Origin: an uncultured Pelagibacteraceae bacterium
GTDB lineage: Bacteria; Pseudomonadota; Alphaproteobacteria; Pelagibacterales; Pelagibacteraceae
Direction of reading: 5' to 3'
DNA: 64,000 bases
NCBI GenBank assembly: GCA_902555065.1
Contig: CACDQQ010000004.1
Location: 1-64,000 of the forward strand
Made by a program: the position numbers and the translations under genes. Positions 28,382 to 36,541 of this stretch are shown one piece after another. Under the pieces are notes generated by a model. The model searched no databases. It saw only the letters and a program-made list of their open reading frames with translations, and was not told where the DNA came from. Numbering within the stretch: the first letter of the stretch is position 1; every line of letters begins with the position of its first letter.

Positions 28382-29317
28382 ATGAAAGTTTGTGTTTATC
28401 TTAGCTATATAGGTCTTGGAGCAAATTTGTTGCATCTAAGTTATGTGCATCAATTATCAGAGAATTACGGACCTGTAACAATTATTACTTTGTGCAAAAA
28501 CTTAACTGATGCGTTGGAAGATGATCCTAAAATTAAAGAGGTCATAGTTATAGATAAAAAATATAATAAATTTAAAAATATTTTTAGTTTTTCTTCAGAA
28601 TTAAAAAAATATAATTTTGATAAAATATTTATTTATTATCCAAGTCCTAGAATATTTATTGCATGTAAGTTAGCTGGAATAAAAGAGATTTATCATTATC
28701 CTTTATTTAAAAACAAAAATCTTCATTTAATCAACGCAGCACAAAAGTTTACTGCAAGTGTATTAAATATAGAGAAATGTCAAACTTATACAAAAATTCA
28801 CATAAATGAAAATAAAATTAAAAGTGTCTCACATTATTTTGATAAGTCAAAATTTAACATTATAATAGGAGCTGGATCTTCAGGTCCAACAACGAAATGG
28901 GGCACTGATAATTACTCAAATCTAATAAATGAATTAAATAAACTAAATAAGTTTAATTTCTTTATTTTGTGTGGTCCTAATGAAAAATTAATTGCTCAAG
29001 AAATAACTGATAAGGTTGAGGGAGATAATATTACAGATCTTAGTGACAAAAATATCTCAGAAGTAATACCATTTATAGCTTCTGCAGATATGTATGTGGG
29101 GAATGATTCTTTTGGTTCGCACATTTCATCACAATCTGGCAAACCAAGCCTTGTAATTTTACTGGACTCTCCAAAAGCATATACAGATTATACTCCCAAT
29201 CATATTAGAATTATTCCTGAAGGTTATGATATTAATAATATCACACATGGAAGTAAAATTGATCCAAATTTAATTAAGGTCGATCAAGTATACAAATCAA
29301 TATTAAGTTATACTTAA
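28382..29317 (+). CDS. Glycosyltransferase family 9 (heptosyltransferase-like)
   Basis: This 311-residue protein has the features of ADP-heptose:LPS heptosyltransferases (GT9, GT-B fold). The N-terminus is GLGANLLHLSYVHQLSE. The central FNIIIGAGSSGPTTKWGTDNYSNLINEL corresponds to the GT9 donor-site loop 'PGsg...K.Wp.e.fa.L', and a near-C-terminal ADMYVGNDSFGSHISSQSGKPSLVIL to 'vgnDSGlmHlAaAlg.P'. The classical D-S-G-H signature reads NDSFGSH, still acceptable. It probably adds a sugar to the LPS core at the inner membrane's cytoplasmic face. Its convergent partner overlaps by four bases. Confidence 0.83.
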   Translation: MKVCVYLSYIGLGANLLHLSYVHQLSENYGPVTIITLCKNLTDALEDDPKIKEVIVIDKKYNKFKNIFSFSSELKKYNFDKIFIYYPSPRIFIACKLAGIKEIYHYPLFKNKNLHLINAAQKFTASVLNIEKCQTYTKIHINENKIKSVSHYFDKSKFNIIIGAGSSGPTTKWGTDNYSNLINELNKLNKFNFFILCGPNEKLIAQEITDKVEGDNITDLSDKNISEVIPFIASADMYVGNDSFGSHISSQSGKPSLVILLDSPKAYTDYTPNHIRIIPEGYDINNITHGSKIDPNLIKVDQVYKSILSYT

Positions 29318-29823
29318 ACAACCGTTTTTAAGACTGTGTCTTTAGCTTGGTTCACTAAAGTAGCAATATTATTTAATTCTGGACTTCTATCTGGATGAAT
29401 TTTTTTCATAATTTTTTTATAAGAATTCATCACTTCATCTTTTGAATATTTTTTTTTAGGATCTAAATTTAAAATTCTATATGCCTCATCTAAACTCATA
29501 TTTTGAGATGACATATTTTGATTGAATTGATTAAAATTAAATCTGCCAGAATTTTTTAGAACTCTAAAAAGCCCCCATAATCTAAATAGCTGAAATAAAG
29601 AAATGCCAGCTTTTGTTTTAATTAAAGGCAAAATAGCCAACATAAATGGTAAGGAAAATATATATCTTCCTGCATATGCCATTATTACCGCTAACAATAT
29701 TGAAGAAATTATAATAAATGTTCTTACAAATTTTGATATTTTTTTTGTTGAGGTTTTCGCAAACCAATTGAGTAAAATATAAAGGATTATAAAGATTATT
29801 AGTATTGCAAAAAAAATATTCAT
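29314..29823 (-). CDS. Membrane-anchored J-domain protein (DjlC/TIM14-like)
   Basis: This 169-residue protein has two to three hydrophobic segments in its first 70 residues (IFFAILIIFIILYILLNWF and others). A linker rich in Asn and Gln follows (FNFNQFNQNMSSQNMS), then a C-terminal J-domain-like region (EAYRILNLDPKKKYSKDEVMNSYKKIMKKIHPDRSP) with HPD. The arrangement is that of TIM14/Pam18-like alphaproteobacterial J proteins, which tether DnaK to the membrane. It is the second J-domain membrane protein in the window. Divergent from the oligopeptidase gene by 17 bases. Confidence 0.82.
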   Translation of the reverse strand: MNIFFAILIIFIILYILLNWFAKTSTKKISKFVRTFIIISSILLAVIMAYAGRYIFSLPFMLAILPLIKTKAGISLFQLFRLWGLFRVLKNSGRFNFNQFNQNMSSQNMSLDEAYRILNLDPKKKYSKDEVMNSYKKIMKKIHPDRSPELNNIATLVNQAKDTVLKTVV

Positions 29824-29840
29824 AAATTAATTAAATTTAA

Positions 29841-31922
29841 ATGAAAATACCACACCTTAAAAAAAAACCCGAATTAAAATCTTGTCACAACATAACCTGG
29901 GAAGACAATTATAGTTGGATACATCAGGAAAATATACTTGAAGTATTAAAAGATAGTTCAAAATTGTTACCAGAGGTAAGAAAATATCTTGAAGATGAAA
30001 ATGATTATTTTAGTGATCAAATGTCAGATACAAAAGAAATTCAAAAAATTTTATTTGATGAGATTAAAGGAAGAATTAAACTTGATGATGAGTCTCTTCC
30101 GTTTAAGGATGTAAGATATAGTTACTGGACAAAAACAACAACAAAAGGAAATTATTCTATAAAGTTAAGAAAAAAAATTGACTCTGGAGAAATTGAAGAA
30201 ATTTGGAATGGTGATTTAGAAAAAGAAAAGCTTAAAACAGAATATTTTGGGCTTGGAGACTTAGAAGTTAGCTATAATGATAAATTACTAGCTTATTCAT
30301 TAGATTTAAAAGGATCTGAATATTACACCATACATATAAGAGATATTAATAGTAAAGAGCAAGTTGGTGAAAAAATTGAAAATACAAGTGGTGGAATAAC
30401 ATTTAGCTTAGATGACAAATATATTTTTTACTCTAAGCTTGATGACAATCACAGACCAAGGGAAATTTACAGGCATGAAATTGGAACTCCTGCTAGTAAA
30501 GATATTCTTATATTTAAAGAGGAAAGTGAAGCATTTACTGTAGGAATAGGTCTTAGCTCTGACGAAAAGTATTTTTTTATTACGTCATCTGATCATAATA
30601 CGTCCGAACAGTATTATTTTAAAGCAGATGAAATAATTCCAAAACCAAAACTAATTGATAAAAGAAAAAGAGGGATAATATATTCTGTCAATTCATGGAA
30701 TGGTAATTTCTATAAACATACAAATGAAGATGCAGAAGATTTTAAGATCGAAAAGACAAATGATTTAGAAAAAAAGGAGTGGGAAACATTTATACCTGCA
30801 CGAGAAGAGGTTTTAATTGGAGGATTAATTTTTTTAAATGATTGGATTATAAGATCTGAAACTTCTAATGCATTATCAAAATTAATATTAAGAAATCCAA
30901 AAAATGATGAAGAAGAAGAAATATTTTTTTCAGATGAAAAAGTTATTGTTCCTGGTGTGTCGTTAACCCAAAGAGATAGAAATACTGATACCGTTTATTT
31001 ATCATATTCATCACCAAAAACTCCTGGAAGAACTTATCTATACAATCTTAAAACAAAGGAGAAAAAATTAGTTAAAGAACAAGAGATTCCTAGTGGCCAT
31101 AATTCTGATGACTACATAGTTGAAAGATTAGAGTGTACCTCTCATGATGGAAGAATGGTTCCTATAACTATAACAAGACATAAAAAAACTAAATTAGATG
31201 GATCTGCAAAATTATTATTATATGGGTATGGATCTTACGGTAGTTCTATGTCACCAAGTTTTTCTTCAACCAGAATAAGTTTAATAGAGCGAGATATTAT
31301 ATGGGTAACTTCTCATATTAGAGGCGGTATGGAAAAAGGAATGAAATGGTGGAAAGAAGGAAAGTTATTAAACAAGAAAAATACTTTTGAAGATTACATT
31401 GCTTCTGCAAAATTTTTAATTGAAAAAAAGTTTACGTCTAAAGGTAATATTATTGGAATGGGTGGATCTGCTGGAGGTCTTTTAATGGGAGCTGTTGTTA
31501 ACCAAGCGCCTGAATTATTTTTGGGCATTGTTATGGCTGTTCCTTTCGTTGACTCGTTGACCACGAACTTAGACCATTCGTTACCATTAACAGTCGGCGA
31601 ATTTGATGAATTTGGAAATGCTAAAGATAAAAAAGAACACTTTGATTACATATTTTCATATGCACCATATAACAATATTAAAAAGATGGATTACCCAAAC
31701 ATTTTGATAACAACAAGTCTAAGTGATAACAGGGTATTATTCGATGAGCCAGCAAAATTTACTGCAAAATTAAGGGATTACAAAACAGATAACAATTTAC
31801 TTTTATTAAAAACAGAAATGAATGCAGGTCATGGAGGAAAATCTGGAAGAGATGGAGCAATTGAGGAGATTGCAATTGACTACGCATTCGCTTTGAAAAT
31901 AGCTGGAAAATTAAATACTTGA
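29841..31922 (+). CDS. ptrB: Oligopeptidase B (S9A prolyl-oligopeptidase family)
   Basis: This cytosolic serine peptidase cleaves short peptides after basic residues. Its 693 residues divide into an N-terminal seven-bladed propeller and a C-terminal alpha/beta-hydrolase. The nucleophile elbow is GGSAGGL (about residue 541), the oxyanion-loop region is LLLYGYGSYGSS, and the catalytic His lies in MNAGHGGKSGRDGA. SHIRGGMEKGMKWW is diagnostic of oligopeptidase B. The gene stop overlaps the first base region of the hsp20 heat-shock-like promoter, so read-through into hsp20 is possible. Confidence 0.93.
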   Translation: MKIPHLKKKPELKSCHNITWEDNYSWIHQENILEVLKDSSKLLPEVRKYLEDENDYFSDQMSDTKEIQKILFDEIKGRIKLDDESLPFKDVRYSYWTKTTTKGNYSIKLRKKIDSGEIEEIWNGDLEKEKLKTEYFGLGDLEVSYNDKLLAYSLDLKGSEYYTIHIRDINSKEQVGEKIENTSGGITFSLDDKYIFYSKLDDNHRPREIYRHEIGTPASKDILIFKEESEAFTVGIGLSSDEKYFFITSSDHNTSEQYYFKADEIIPKPKLIDKRKRGIIYSVNSWNGNFYKHTNEDAEDFKIEKTNDLEKKEWETFIPAREEVLIGGLIFLNDWIIRSETSNALSKLILRNPKNDEEEEIFFSDEKVIVPGVSLTQRDRNTDTVYLSYSSPKTPGRTYLYNLKTKEKKLVKEQEIPSGHNSDDYIVERLECTSHDGRMVPITITRHKKTKLDGSAKLLLYGYGSYGSSMSPSFSSTRISLIERDIIWVTSHIRGGMEKGMKWWKEGKLLNKKNTFEDYIASAKFLIEKKFTSKGNIIGMGGSAGGLLMGAVVNQAPELFLGIVMAVPFVDSLTTNLDHSLPLTVGEFDEFGNAKDKKEHFDYIFSYAPYNNIKKMDYPNILITTSLSDNRVLFDEPAKFTAKLRDYKTDNNLLLLKTEMNAGHGGKSGRDGAIEEIAIDYAFALKIAGKLNT

Positions 31923-31923
31923 T

Positions 31924-31951
31924 CTTGAATTATCAAAATTAATTACCATAT
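31924..31951 (+). promoter_or_regulatory. Putative sigma-32 (RpoH) promoter of hsp20
   Basis: CTTGAAT at 31924-31930 is followed by a 13-base spacer and TACCATAT at 31944-31951, which matches the CCCCATNT element at 5 of 7 informative positions. The start point would fall near 31957, at the foot of the first leader hairpin. The nine bases GATCTTGAA here are the same as upstream of groES. This supports a shared heat-shock regulon. Confidence 0.62.
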
Positions 31952-31955
31952 CAAT

Positions 31956-32011
31956 ATTGTTAGTCGCCTAATGGGGCTAGCAATAAATAAACTTGCTTAA
32001 TTAAAGGAGGA
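31956..32011 (+). ncRNA. Candidate ROSE-type RNA thermometer in the hsp20 leader
   Basis: Hairpin 1 pairs 31956-31968 with 31973-31984 around a CTAAT loop (10 or more pairs, several G-U). Hairpin 2 pairs CTTGCTT (31992-31998) with AAGGAGG (32004-32010) across an AATTA loop. It hides the Shine-Dalgarno through a stem with a G-G mismatch. The U(U/C)GCU strand opposite AGGAG with that mismatch is the hallmark of ROSE elements, which control small heat-shock genes in alphaproteobacteria. The two hairpins fill the whole inferred leader. Known ROSE elements usually have more hairpins, so this would be a minimal version. Confidence 0.62.
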
Positions 32012-32015
32012 TAAT

Positions 32016-32462
32016 ATGACAAGTAAGGATCTATCAATTTTCAACTCACTTCGGCCTTTCTCAATTGGTTTTGACGATATGTTTGACCAATTCGAAAGCA
32101 TGTTAGGCAATGGTGGTTTAAGTATGCAATCAAACTACCCGCCTTACAACATAAGAAGAACTGGCAAAGATAACTACTCAATTGAGGTTGCTTTAGCTGG
32201 TTTTAGCAAAAAAGATGTTGAGGTAGAGTTTGAAGATAATCTATTAACTGTAAGAACTAAACAAGTTGATAGAAGTGAAAACAAAAACCAAGATGGAGAG
32301 ATAATCCACAAAGGTATATCACAAAGACAATTTGCGAGATCATTTACAATTGCAGATGATGTAAAAGTGAATGGTGCAGAGTTAAAAGATGGTCTTTTAA
32401 CGATTGCATGTGAAAGGATTATCCCGGAACATAAAAAAAAGAAACTTATTGAAATTAAATAA
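32016..32462 (+). CDS. Small heat-shock protein Hsp20 (IbpA-like)
   Basis: This alpha-crystallin-domain holdase of 148 residues binds unfolding proteins for later refolding. It opens with an IbpA-like region (LSIFNSLRPFSIGFDDMFDQFESML). The alpha-crystallin domain spans residues about 45-135 (YPPYNIRRTGKDNYSIEVALAGFSKKDVEVEFEDNLLTVR). The C-terminal I-x-I anchor (IEI) is at the end, needed for oligomer assembly. It has a strong Shine-Dalgarno (AAAGGAGG) six bases before the ATG, probably masked by a leader hairpin at low temperature. A conspicuous stable hairpin follows the stop. Confidence 0.95.
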   Translation: MTSKDLSIFNSLRPFSIGFDDMFDQFESMLGNGGLSMQSNYPPYNIRRTGKDNYSIEVALAGFSKKDVEVEFEDNLLTVRTKQVDRSENKNQDGEIIHKGISQRQFARSFTIADDVKVNGAELKDGLLTIACERIIPEHKKKKLIEIK

Positions 32463-32470
32463 GTACCTTG

Positions 32471-32493
32471 CTTGTGGGGCTAGTCCCCACAAG
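32471..32493. terminator. GC-rich hairpin between convergent genes, possible bidirectional terminator
   Basis: Perfect 9-base arms CTTGTGGGG (32471-32479) and CCCCACAAG (32485-32493) flank a CTAGT loop, in a region otherwise poor in G and C. No T run follows on either side, so it is not a textbook intrinsic terminator. It sits between the hsp20 stop and the stop of the convergent lipoprotein gene (one base away). It may stop both transcripts or stabilise their 3' ends. Confidence 0.5.
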
Positions 32494-32494
32494 A

Positions 32495-32827
32495 CTAAAT
32501 ACATCCACTAGAGCTAAATCCGATAATAACCCCTGATGCATTCACCTCAAATTTTCTTTCACAAGGAATTCCATATTTTTTTGTTTTGTAGATAAGCATT
32601 TCATTTCCAAGTTCATTGACAAAATCTTCTGAAGGTGAGCCTAATTCTAATCTCATCTCATTAACTTCTTTTCCAACGAATTGACCGAATTTTTCATTCT
32701 CTTTTTCAGCCACTTCATCAGATTTCTTTTTAATTGTTTGGCATCCAGTTAAAAAAATTATTGTTAATGTGATAAACAGAGCAATAAATTTTTTTGATAA
32801 AGTATTATTTTTAAAAGCAATAATCAT
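32495..32827 (-). CDS. Small lipoprotein, unknown function
   Basis: This 110-residue protein has a signal peptide followed by a lipobox (FLTGC, Cys near 29), so it is probably lipid-anchored in the outer membrane or inner membrane. The mature part (KENEKFGQFVGKEVNEMRLELGSPSED...YKTKKYGIPCERKFEVNASGVIIGFSSSGC) has the SmpA/BamE-like pattern of a short alpha segment followed by beta strands, but I cannot confirm that family. Two internal cysteines could form a disulfide. It is convergent with hsp20 across a stable hairpin. Confidence 0.6.
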   Translation of the reverse strand: MIIAFKNNTLSKKFIALFITLTIIFLTGCQTIKKKSDEVAEKENEKFGQFVGKEVNEMRLELGSPSEDFVNELGNEMLIYKTKKYGIPCERKFEVNASGVIIGFSSSGCI

Positions 32828-32965
32828 TAATACATACCTAAAGTTGAATTATGTTAACAATTTGTTCAAAACTTTCATTAAATTGTTTGAATTTAATACA
32901 AATTTGAAAATATAGGAAATTTTAAAGATTATTGAGTTATTGATTTATTGTATTAAAGAAATGCT

Positions 32966-34465
32966 ATGGCAACAGACTTAAGAATATCAAATATATCAAA
33001 AATATATCCAGGGTGTATAGCTAATGATAATGTATCTCTTCAATTTAAAAGTGGAAAAATATACGCGCTATTAGGAGAGAACGGAGCTGGAAAGTCTACA
33101 TTAGTAAAAATTCTGTCTGGCGTAATAAGCCCAGATAATGGTGAGGTTTTTTTAAATGAAAAAAATTTAAAATTAAGCTCTCCACTCGATGCCAAAAAAA
33201 ATAAAATTGGAATGGTTTTTCAGCATTTCAATTTATTTGAAACTTTATCAGTATTTGAAAACTTAAGTATAGATGCAACTGAAGATAACAAAAGTTTAAG
33301 GGTAAGAATAAATGAAATATTAAAAAAATATAACTTTAGTATTGATCTTGATGTTCCTGTATTAAATTTATCAGCAGGGCAAAAGCAAAAAGTTGAGATT
33401 ATAAGATGTCTTTTAAGAAGCCCTAAAGTTCTAATCATGGACGAACCTACATCTGTTTTAACTGAGCAGGAAACAGAGGAATTATTTATATCTTTAAAAA
33501 AATTCTGTGATGAAGGAATATTAATTATTTACATAACTCACAAGTTAAAAGAAGTTTTGTCTTTATGTGATGAGGTTGCTGTAATGCGAAAAGGTAAGGT
33601 TGTATCGGTTAGCCAAACACAAAATGAAAGAGTTGAAACTCTCGCAAATAAGATGGTTGGTCAAAAACTAGCAAAAATTAAGAAAAAAATTAATATTTCC
33701 AAAAATAAAGATGAGATCTTTAAAGTAAAACATTTAAATTTTTATAGCGATGATCCTTTTGAAACAAATTTAGTTAATCTAAATTTTTCTGTAAAGAAAG
33801 GAGAATGTTTGGGTATAGCGGGTATTTCTGGTAATGGTCAAAACGAACTCTTTCAAATTTTGAGTGGGGAAATAATTACACCAGATACATCAATCATTTT
33901 TCGAAATAAGGAAATTGCTAAATTAAATCCAAAGCAAAGACGAGAGTATTTAATGGCTTTTTCTCCTGAAGATAGAATATCTCAAGCGGCTGTACCTGAA
34001 TTAAAAATATATGAAAATGTAGCTTTAAATAATTTTAAGTCATCAAATTTTTTTGAAAAGGGTTTGGTAAATGAAAAAAAAATTAAAGATCATTCAAAGA
34101 AAATATTATCTGACTTCTCGGTAAATACAGACAATGTTGAATTAAAAAGTCAATTTCTATCGGGTGGAAATTTACAAAAACTTATTTTAGGGAGAGAGTT
34201 AATTACAGCTCCGGAATTATTAATTTGTTACAATCCAACATGGGGGCTCGATGTGGGTGCAATCAATTATATTCATGAAACACTTATAAAAATTAATGAT
34301 CAAGAAAAATCAACGATTTTAATTTCTACAGATACGGAGGAGTTATTAAAACTCAGTGATAGAATTGCAGTTATTTACAAAGGTAAGCTTTCAAAAATAA
34401 TGCCTTCAGAGGAAGTCACTCCAGAAAAATTAGGAGTTTTAATGGGAGGAGGTTCCATTGATTAA
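32966..34465 (+). CDS. BMP-type nucleoside/purine ABC transporter, double ATPase
   Basis: This 499-residue protein has two ABC cassettes in one chain. The first has Walker A GENGAGKST (about residues 38-46), signature LSAGQKQK, and Walker B LIMDEP. The second has a degenerate Walker A (GISGNGQNE), signature LSGGNLQK and the 'NPTWGLDVGA' segment in place of Walker B, typical of the YufO/NupA and RbsA families. It powers the two permeases that follow. Its stop codon overlaps the next gene by eight bases. The whole set of four genes is the BMP-permease operon. Confidence 0.94.
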   Translation: MATDLRISNISKIYPGCIANDNVSLQFKSGKIYALLGENGAGKSTLVKILSGVISPDNGEVFLNEKNLKLSSPLDAKKNKIGMVFQHFNLFETLSVFENLSIDATEDNKSLRVRINEILKKYNFSIDLDVPVLNLSAGQKQKVEIIRCLLRSPKVLIMDEPTSVLTEQETEELFISLKKFCDEGILIIYITHKLKEVLSLCDEVAVMRKGKVVSVSQTQNERVETLANKMVGQKLAKIKKKINISKNKDEIFKVKHLNFYSDDPFETNLVNLNFSVKKGECLGIAGISGNGQNELFQILSGEIITPDTSIIFRNKEIAKLNPKQRREYLMAFSPEDRISQAAVPELKIYENVALNNFKSSNFFEKGLVNEKKIKDHSKKILSDFSVNTDNVELKSQFLSGGNLQKLILGRELITAPELLICYNPTWGLDVGAINYIHETLIKINDQEKSTILISTDTEELLKLSDRIAVIYKGKLSKIMPSEEVTPEKLGVLMGGGSID

Positions 34466-35537
34466 AATTGAAAAAAGAAATGATGTACCAATGGCATTAT
34501 ATTTTTTTACTCCTTTTATTGCAATCATACTTACAATTTTAGGTGGTGGTATAATTTTTTATATTTTAGGTTTTAATCCAATAGAAGCACTTAAGTTTTA
34601 CTTTATAACTCCAATTTCAAATTTATATGGATTCAGTGAATTGCTACTCAAAGCAACCCCTCTTTGCTTAATTGCTATTGGATTATCATTTTGTTTTAAA
34701 AGTAATAATTGGAATATTGGTGCAGAAGGACAATTAACTTTTGGTGCGATTGTAGGAGGAGGAGTTGCTCTTTTATTTTATAATCAAGAAGGTTTTTATA
34801 TACTGCCTTTAGTTATAATTGCTGGAGCAATCGGGGGAATGATCTTTGCACTTATCCCAGCAATCCTTAAAACATATTTTAATACAAACGAGATTTTAGT
34901 TAGTCTTATGTTGGTTTATGTATCAAAGCTACTCTTAGATTACTTAGTAGTTGGGCCATGGAGTAATCCTGAAGGTTTTAATTTTCCTGAAACAAGACAA
35001 TTTAGTAACTCATCTAGAATGCCATTATTATTTGAGGGTTTGAGAATTCATGCTGGTATTTTTTTAGCTCTTGCAGCAGTTATGCTGAGTTGGTTTGTTC
35101 TTTATAAAACCTATTTAGGCTTTCAGATTAAAGTATCTGGTCTAAGTTTAAAAACTGCTAAGTATGCTGGGTTTAAAGGAAAAACTATGATTTTGGTTGT
35201 TTTTATGATTAGTGGTGCTTGTGCGGGATTAGCTGGAGTTGGTGAAATTACTGGACCTATTGGACAACTGCATAGAATGATATCCCCCGATTACGGTTTT
35301 ACAGCAATTATTGTTGCTTTTTTAGGTCGTCTTAATCCTTTTGGCATAATTTTTGCGTCTTTGGTTGTTGCTTTGACATACCTTGGTGCTGAAACGGCTC
35401 AAATTTTTTTACAAATACCAAAATATACCGGCCAAGTCTTTCAGGGTATGATCTTATTTTTTTTACTCGCATCTGATTATTTGCTTTTTTTCAAAGTTAA
35501 AATTTTAAATTTAAAAAAAAATGAGCTTAGATATTAG
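34458..35537 (+). CDS. BMP-type ABC transporter permease (first)
   Basis: This 359-residue inner-membrane permease has eight or more hydrophobic segments, the type of the BPD-transp-2/YufP family. Conserved parts include KSNNWNIGAEGQLTFGAIVGGG and the near-C-terminal GACAGLAGVGEITGP. It starts at TTG 34458, supported by a strong Shine-Dalgarno (GGAGGAGG at 34445-34452). An ATG at 34491 is the alternative. It overlaps the ATPase gene by eight bases and the second permease by 17. The substrate is likely a purine or nucleoside, inferred from the BMP-family binding protein in the operon. Confidence 0.9.
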   Translation: MIKIEKRNDVPMALYFFTPFIAIILTILGGGIIFYILGFNPIEALKFYFITPISNLYGFSELLLKATPLCLIAIGLSFCFKSNNWNIGAEGQLTFGAIVGGGVALLFYNQEGFYILPLVIIAGAIGGMIFALIPAILKTYFNTNEILVSLMLVYVSKLLLDYLVVGPWSNPEGFNFPETRQFSNSSRMPLLFEGLRIHAGIFLALAAVMLSWFVLYKTYLGFQIKVSGLSLKTAKYAGFKGKTMILVVFMISGACAGLAGVGEITGPIGQLHRMISPDYGFTAIIVAFLGRLNPFGIIFASLVVALTYLGAETAQIFLQIPKYTGQVFQGMILFFLLASDYLLFFKVKILNLKKNELRY

Positions 35538-36453
35538 TTTTATAGGAATTCTGATAGGATCAATAATGGCTTCATCAGTGCCATTAATACTTGCGGCTTC
35601 AGGTGAATTGATTACTGAAAGATCGGGGGTTTTAAATTTAGGTGTCGAAGGAATGATGATAATCGGAGCGATATCTGGTTTTGCTTTAATGGTAATAACA
35701 GATAACCTTTTTATAGCAATCGTAGGCTCTATGTTATCAGGGGTTATAATTTCACTAATCTTTGGATTTTTAACGCAATCTCTTCTTACAAACCATGTTG
35801 CAACGGGTTTGGCATTAACTATTTTTGGCATCGGTTTATCCGCAATGTTAGGAAAAAATTTTGTTGGTATCCCTGGAAAAGAATTTCCAATTTTATTTTC
35901 AAGTTTAAAAGAAAGTATTCCGTTTTTTGGTCCAATATTATTTGGACACTCTATAGTTTTATATTTTGCTTTTGCTTTACCATTTTTAACTAATTATTTT
36001 TTGAAAAAAACTAAGTTAGGTTTAATTGTTAGAGCTGTTGGTGATTCGCCTGTTTCGGCATCTAATCAAGGTATAAATGTTATTCTAGTTAGATACTGTT
36101 GTATTCTTTATGGAGGAGCTATGTGTGGCTTAGCAGGTGCATATTTATCTTTAATATACACTCCACAGTGGATTGAAAATATGACAGCTGGAAGAGGATG
36201 GATAGCTTTGGCTTTGGTTGTATTTGCAACCTGGAGTCCTATAAAAGTTTTAATTGGTGCTTTAATTTTTGGAGGGATTACAATTCTTCAATTACATATG
36301 CAAGCAATTGGGTTTAGAATACCAGTTCAATTCTTAAGTGCATTACCTTATCTGATGACAATAATAGTTTTAGTTGTAATCTCTCGTGACAGTAGAAAAA
36401 TAAAACTTAATACCCCAACCTCCTTAGGAAGAATATTCTATAAGGAAAAGTAA
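35521..36453 (+). CDS. BMP-type ABC transporter permease (second)
   Basis: This 310-residue permease is the heterodimer partner of the previous one (YufQ type). It contains the RSGVLNLGVEGMMIIGAISGFAL loop that matches its neighbour's GAEGQ region. C-terminal MCGLAGAYLSLIYTPQWIENMTAGRGWIALALVVFATWSP is the usual family signature. About eight hydrophobic segments are seen. It overlaps the first permease gene and is followed by 88 bases that precede the binding protein. Confidence 0.92.
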   Translation: MSLDISFIGILIGSIMASSVPLILAASGELITERSGVLNLGVEGMMIIGAISGFALMVITDNLFIAIVGSMLSGVIISLIFGFLTQSLLTNHVATGLALTIFGIGLSAMLGKNFVGIPGKEFPILFSSLKESIPFFGPILFGHSIVLYFAFALPFLTNYFLKKTKLGLIVRAVGDSPVSASNQGINVILVRYCCILYGGAMCGLAGAYLSLIYTPQWIENMTAGRGWIALALVVFATWSPIKVLIGALIFGGITILQLHMQAIGFRIPVQFLSALPYLMTIIVLVVISRDSRKIKLNTPTSLGRIFYKEK

Positions 36454-36541
36454 TGTTAGCTATTCGAAAATAATTATTTTTTTTTTTTGAATTTTGATTA
36501 ACTTAAAGTTTCACAAAAAAAATTTAGAGGGGAAATTCAAA

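Noticed and set aside
32828-32965. Purine riboswitch or tRNA before the BMP operon
   Set aside because: The gap is AT-rich and shows only loose repeats of TTTGAA-like words. No three-way junction or cloverleaf could be drawn.
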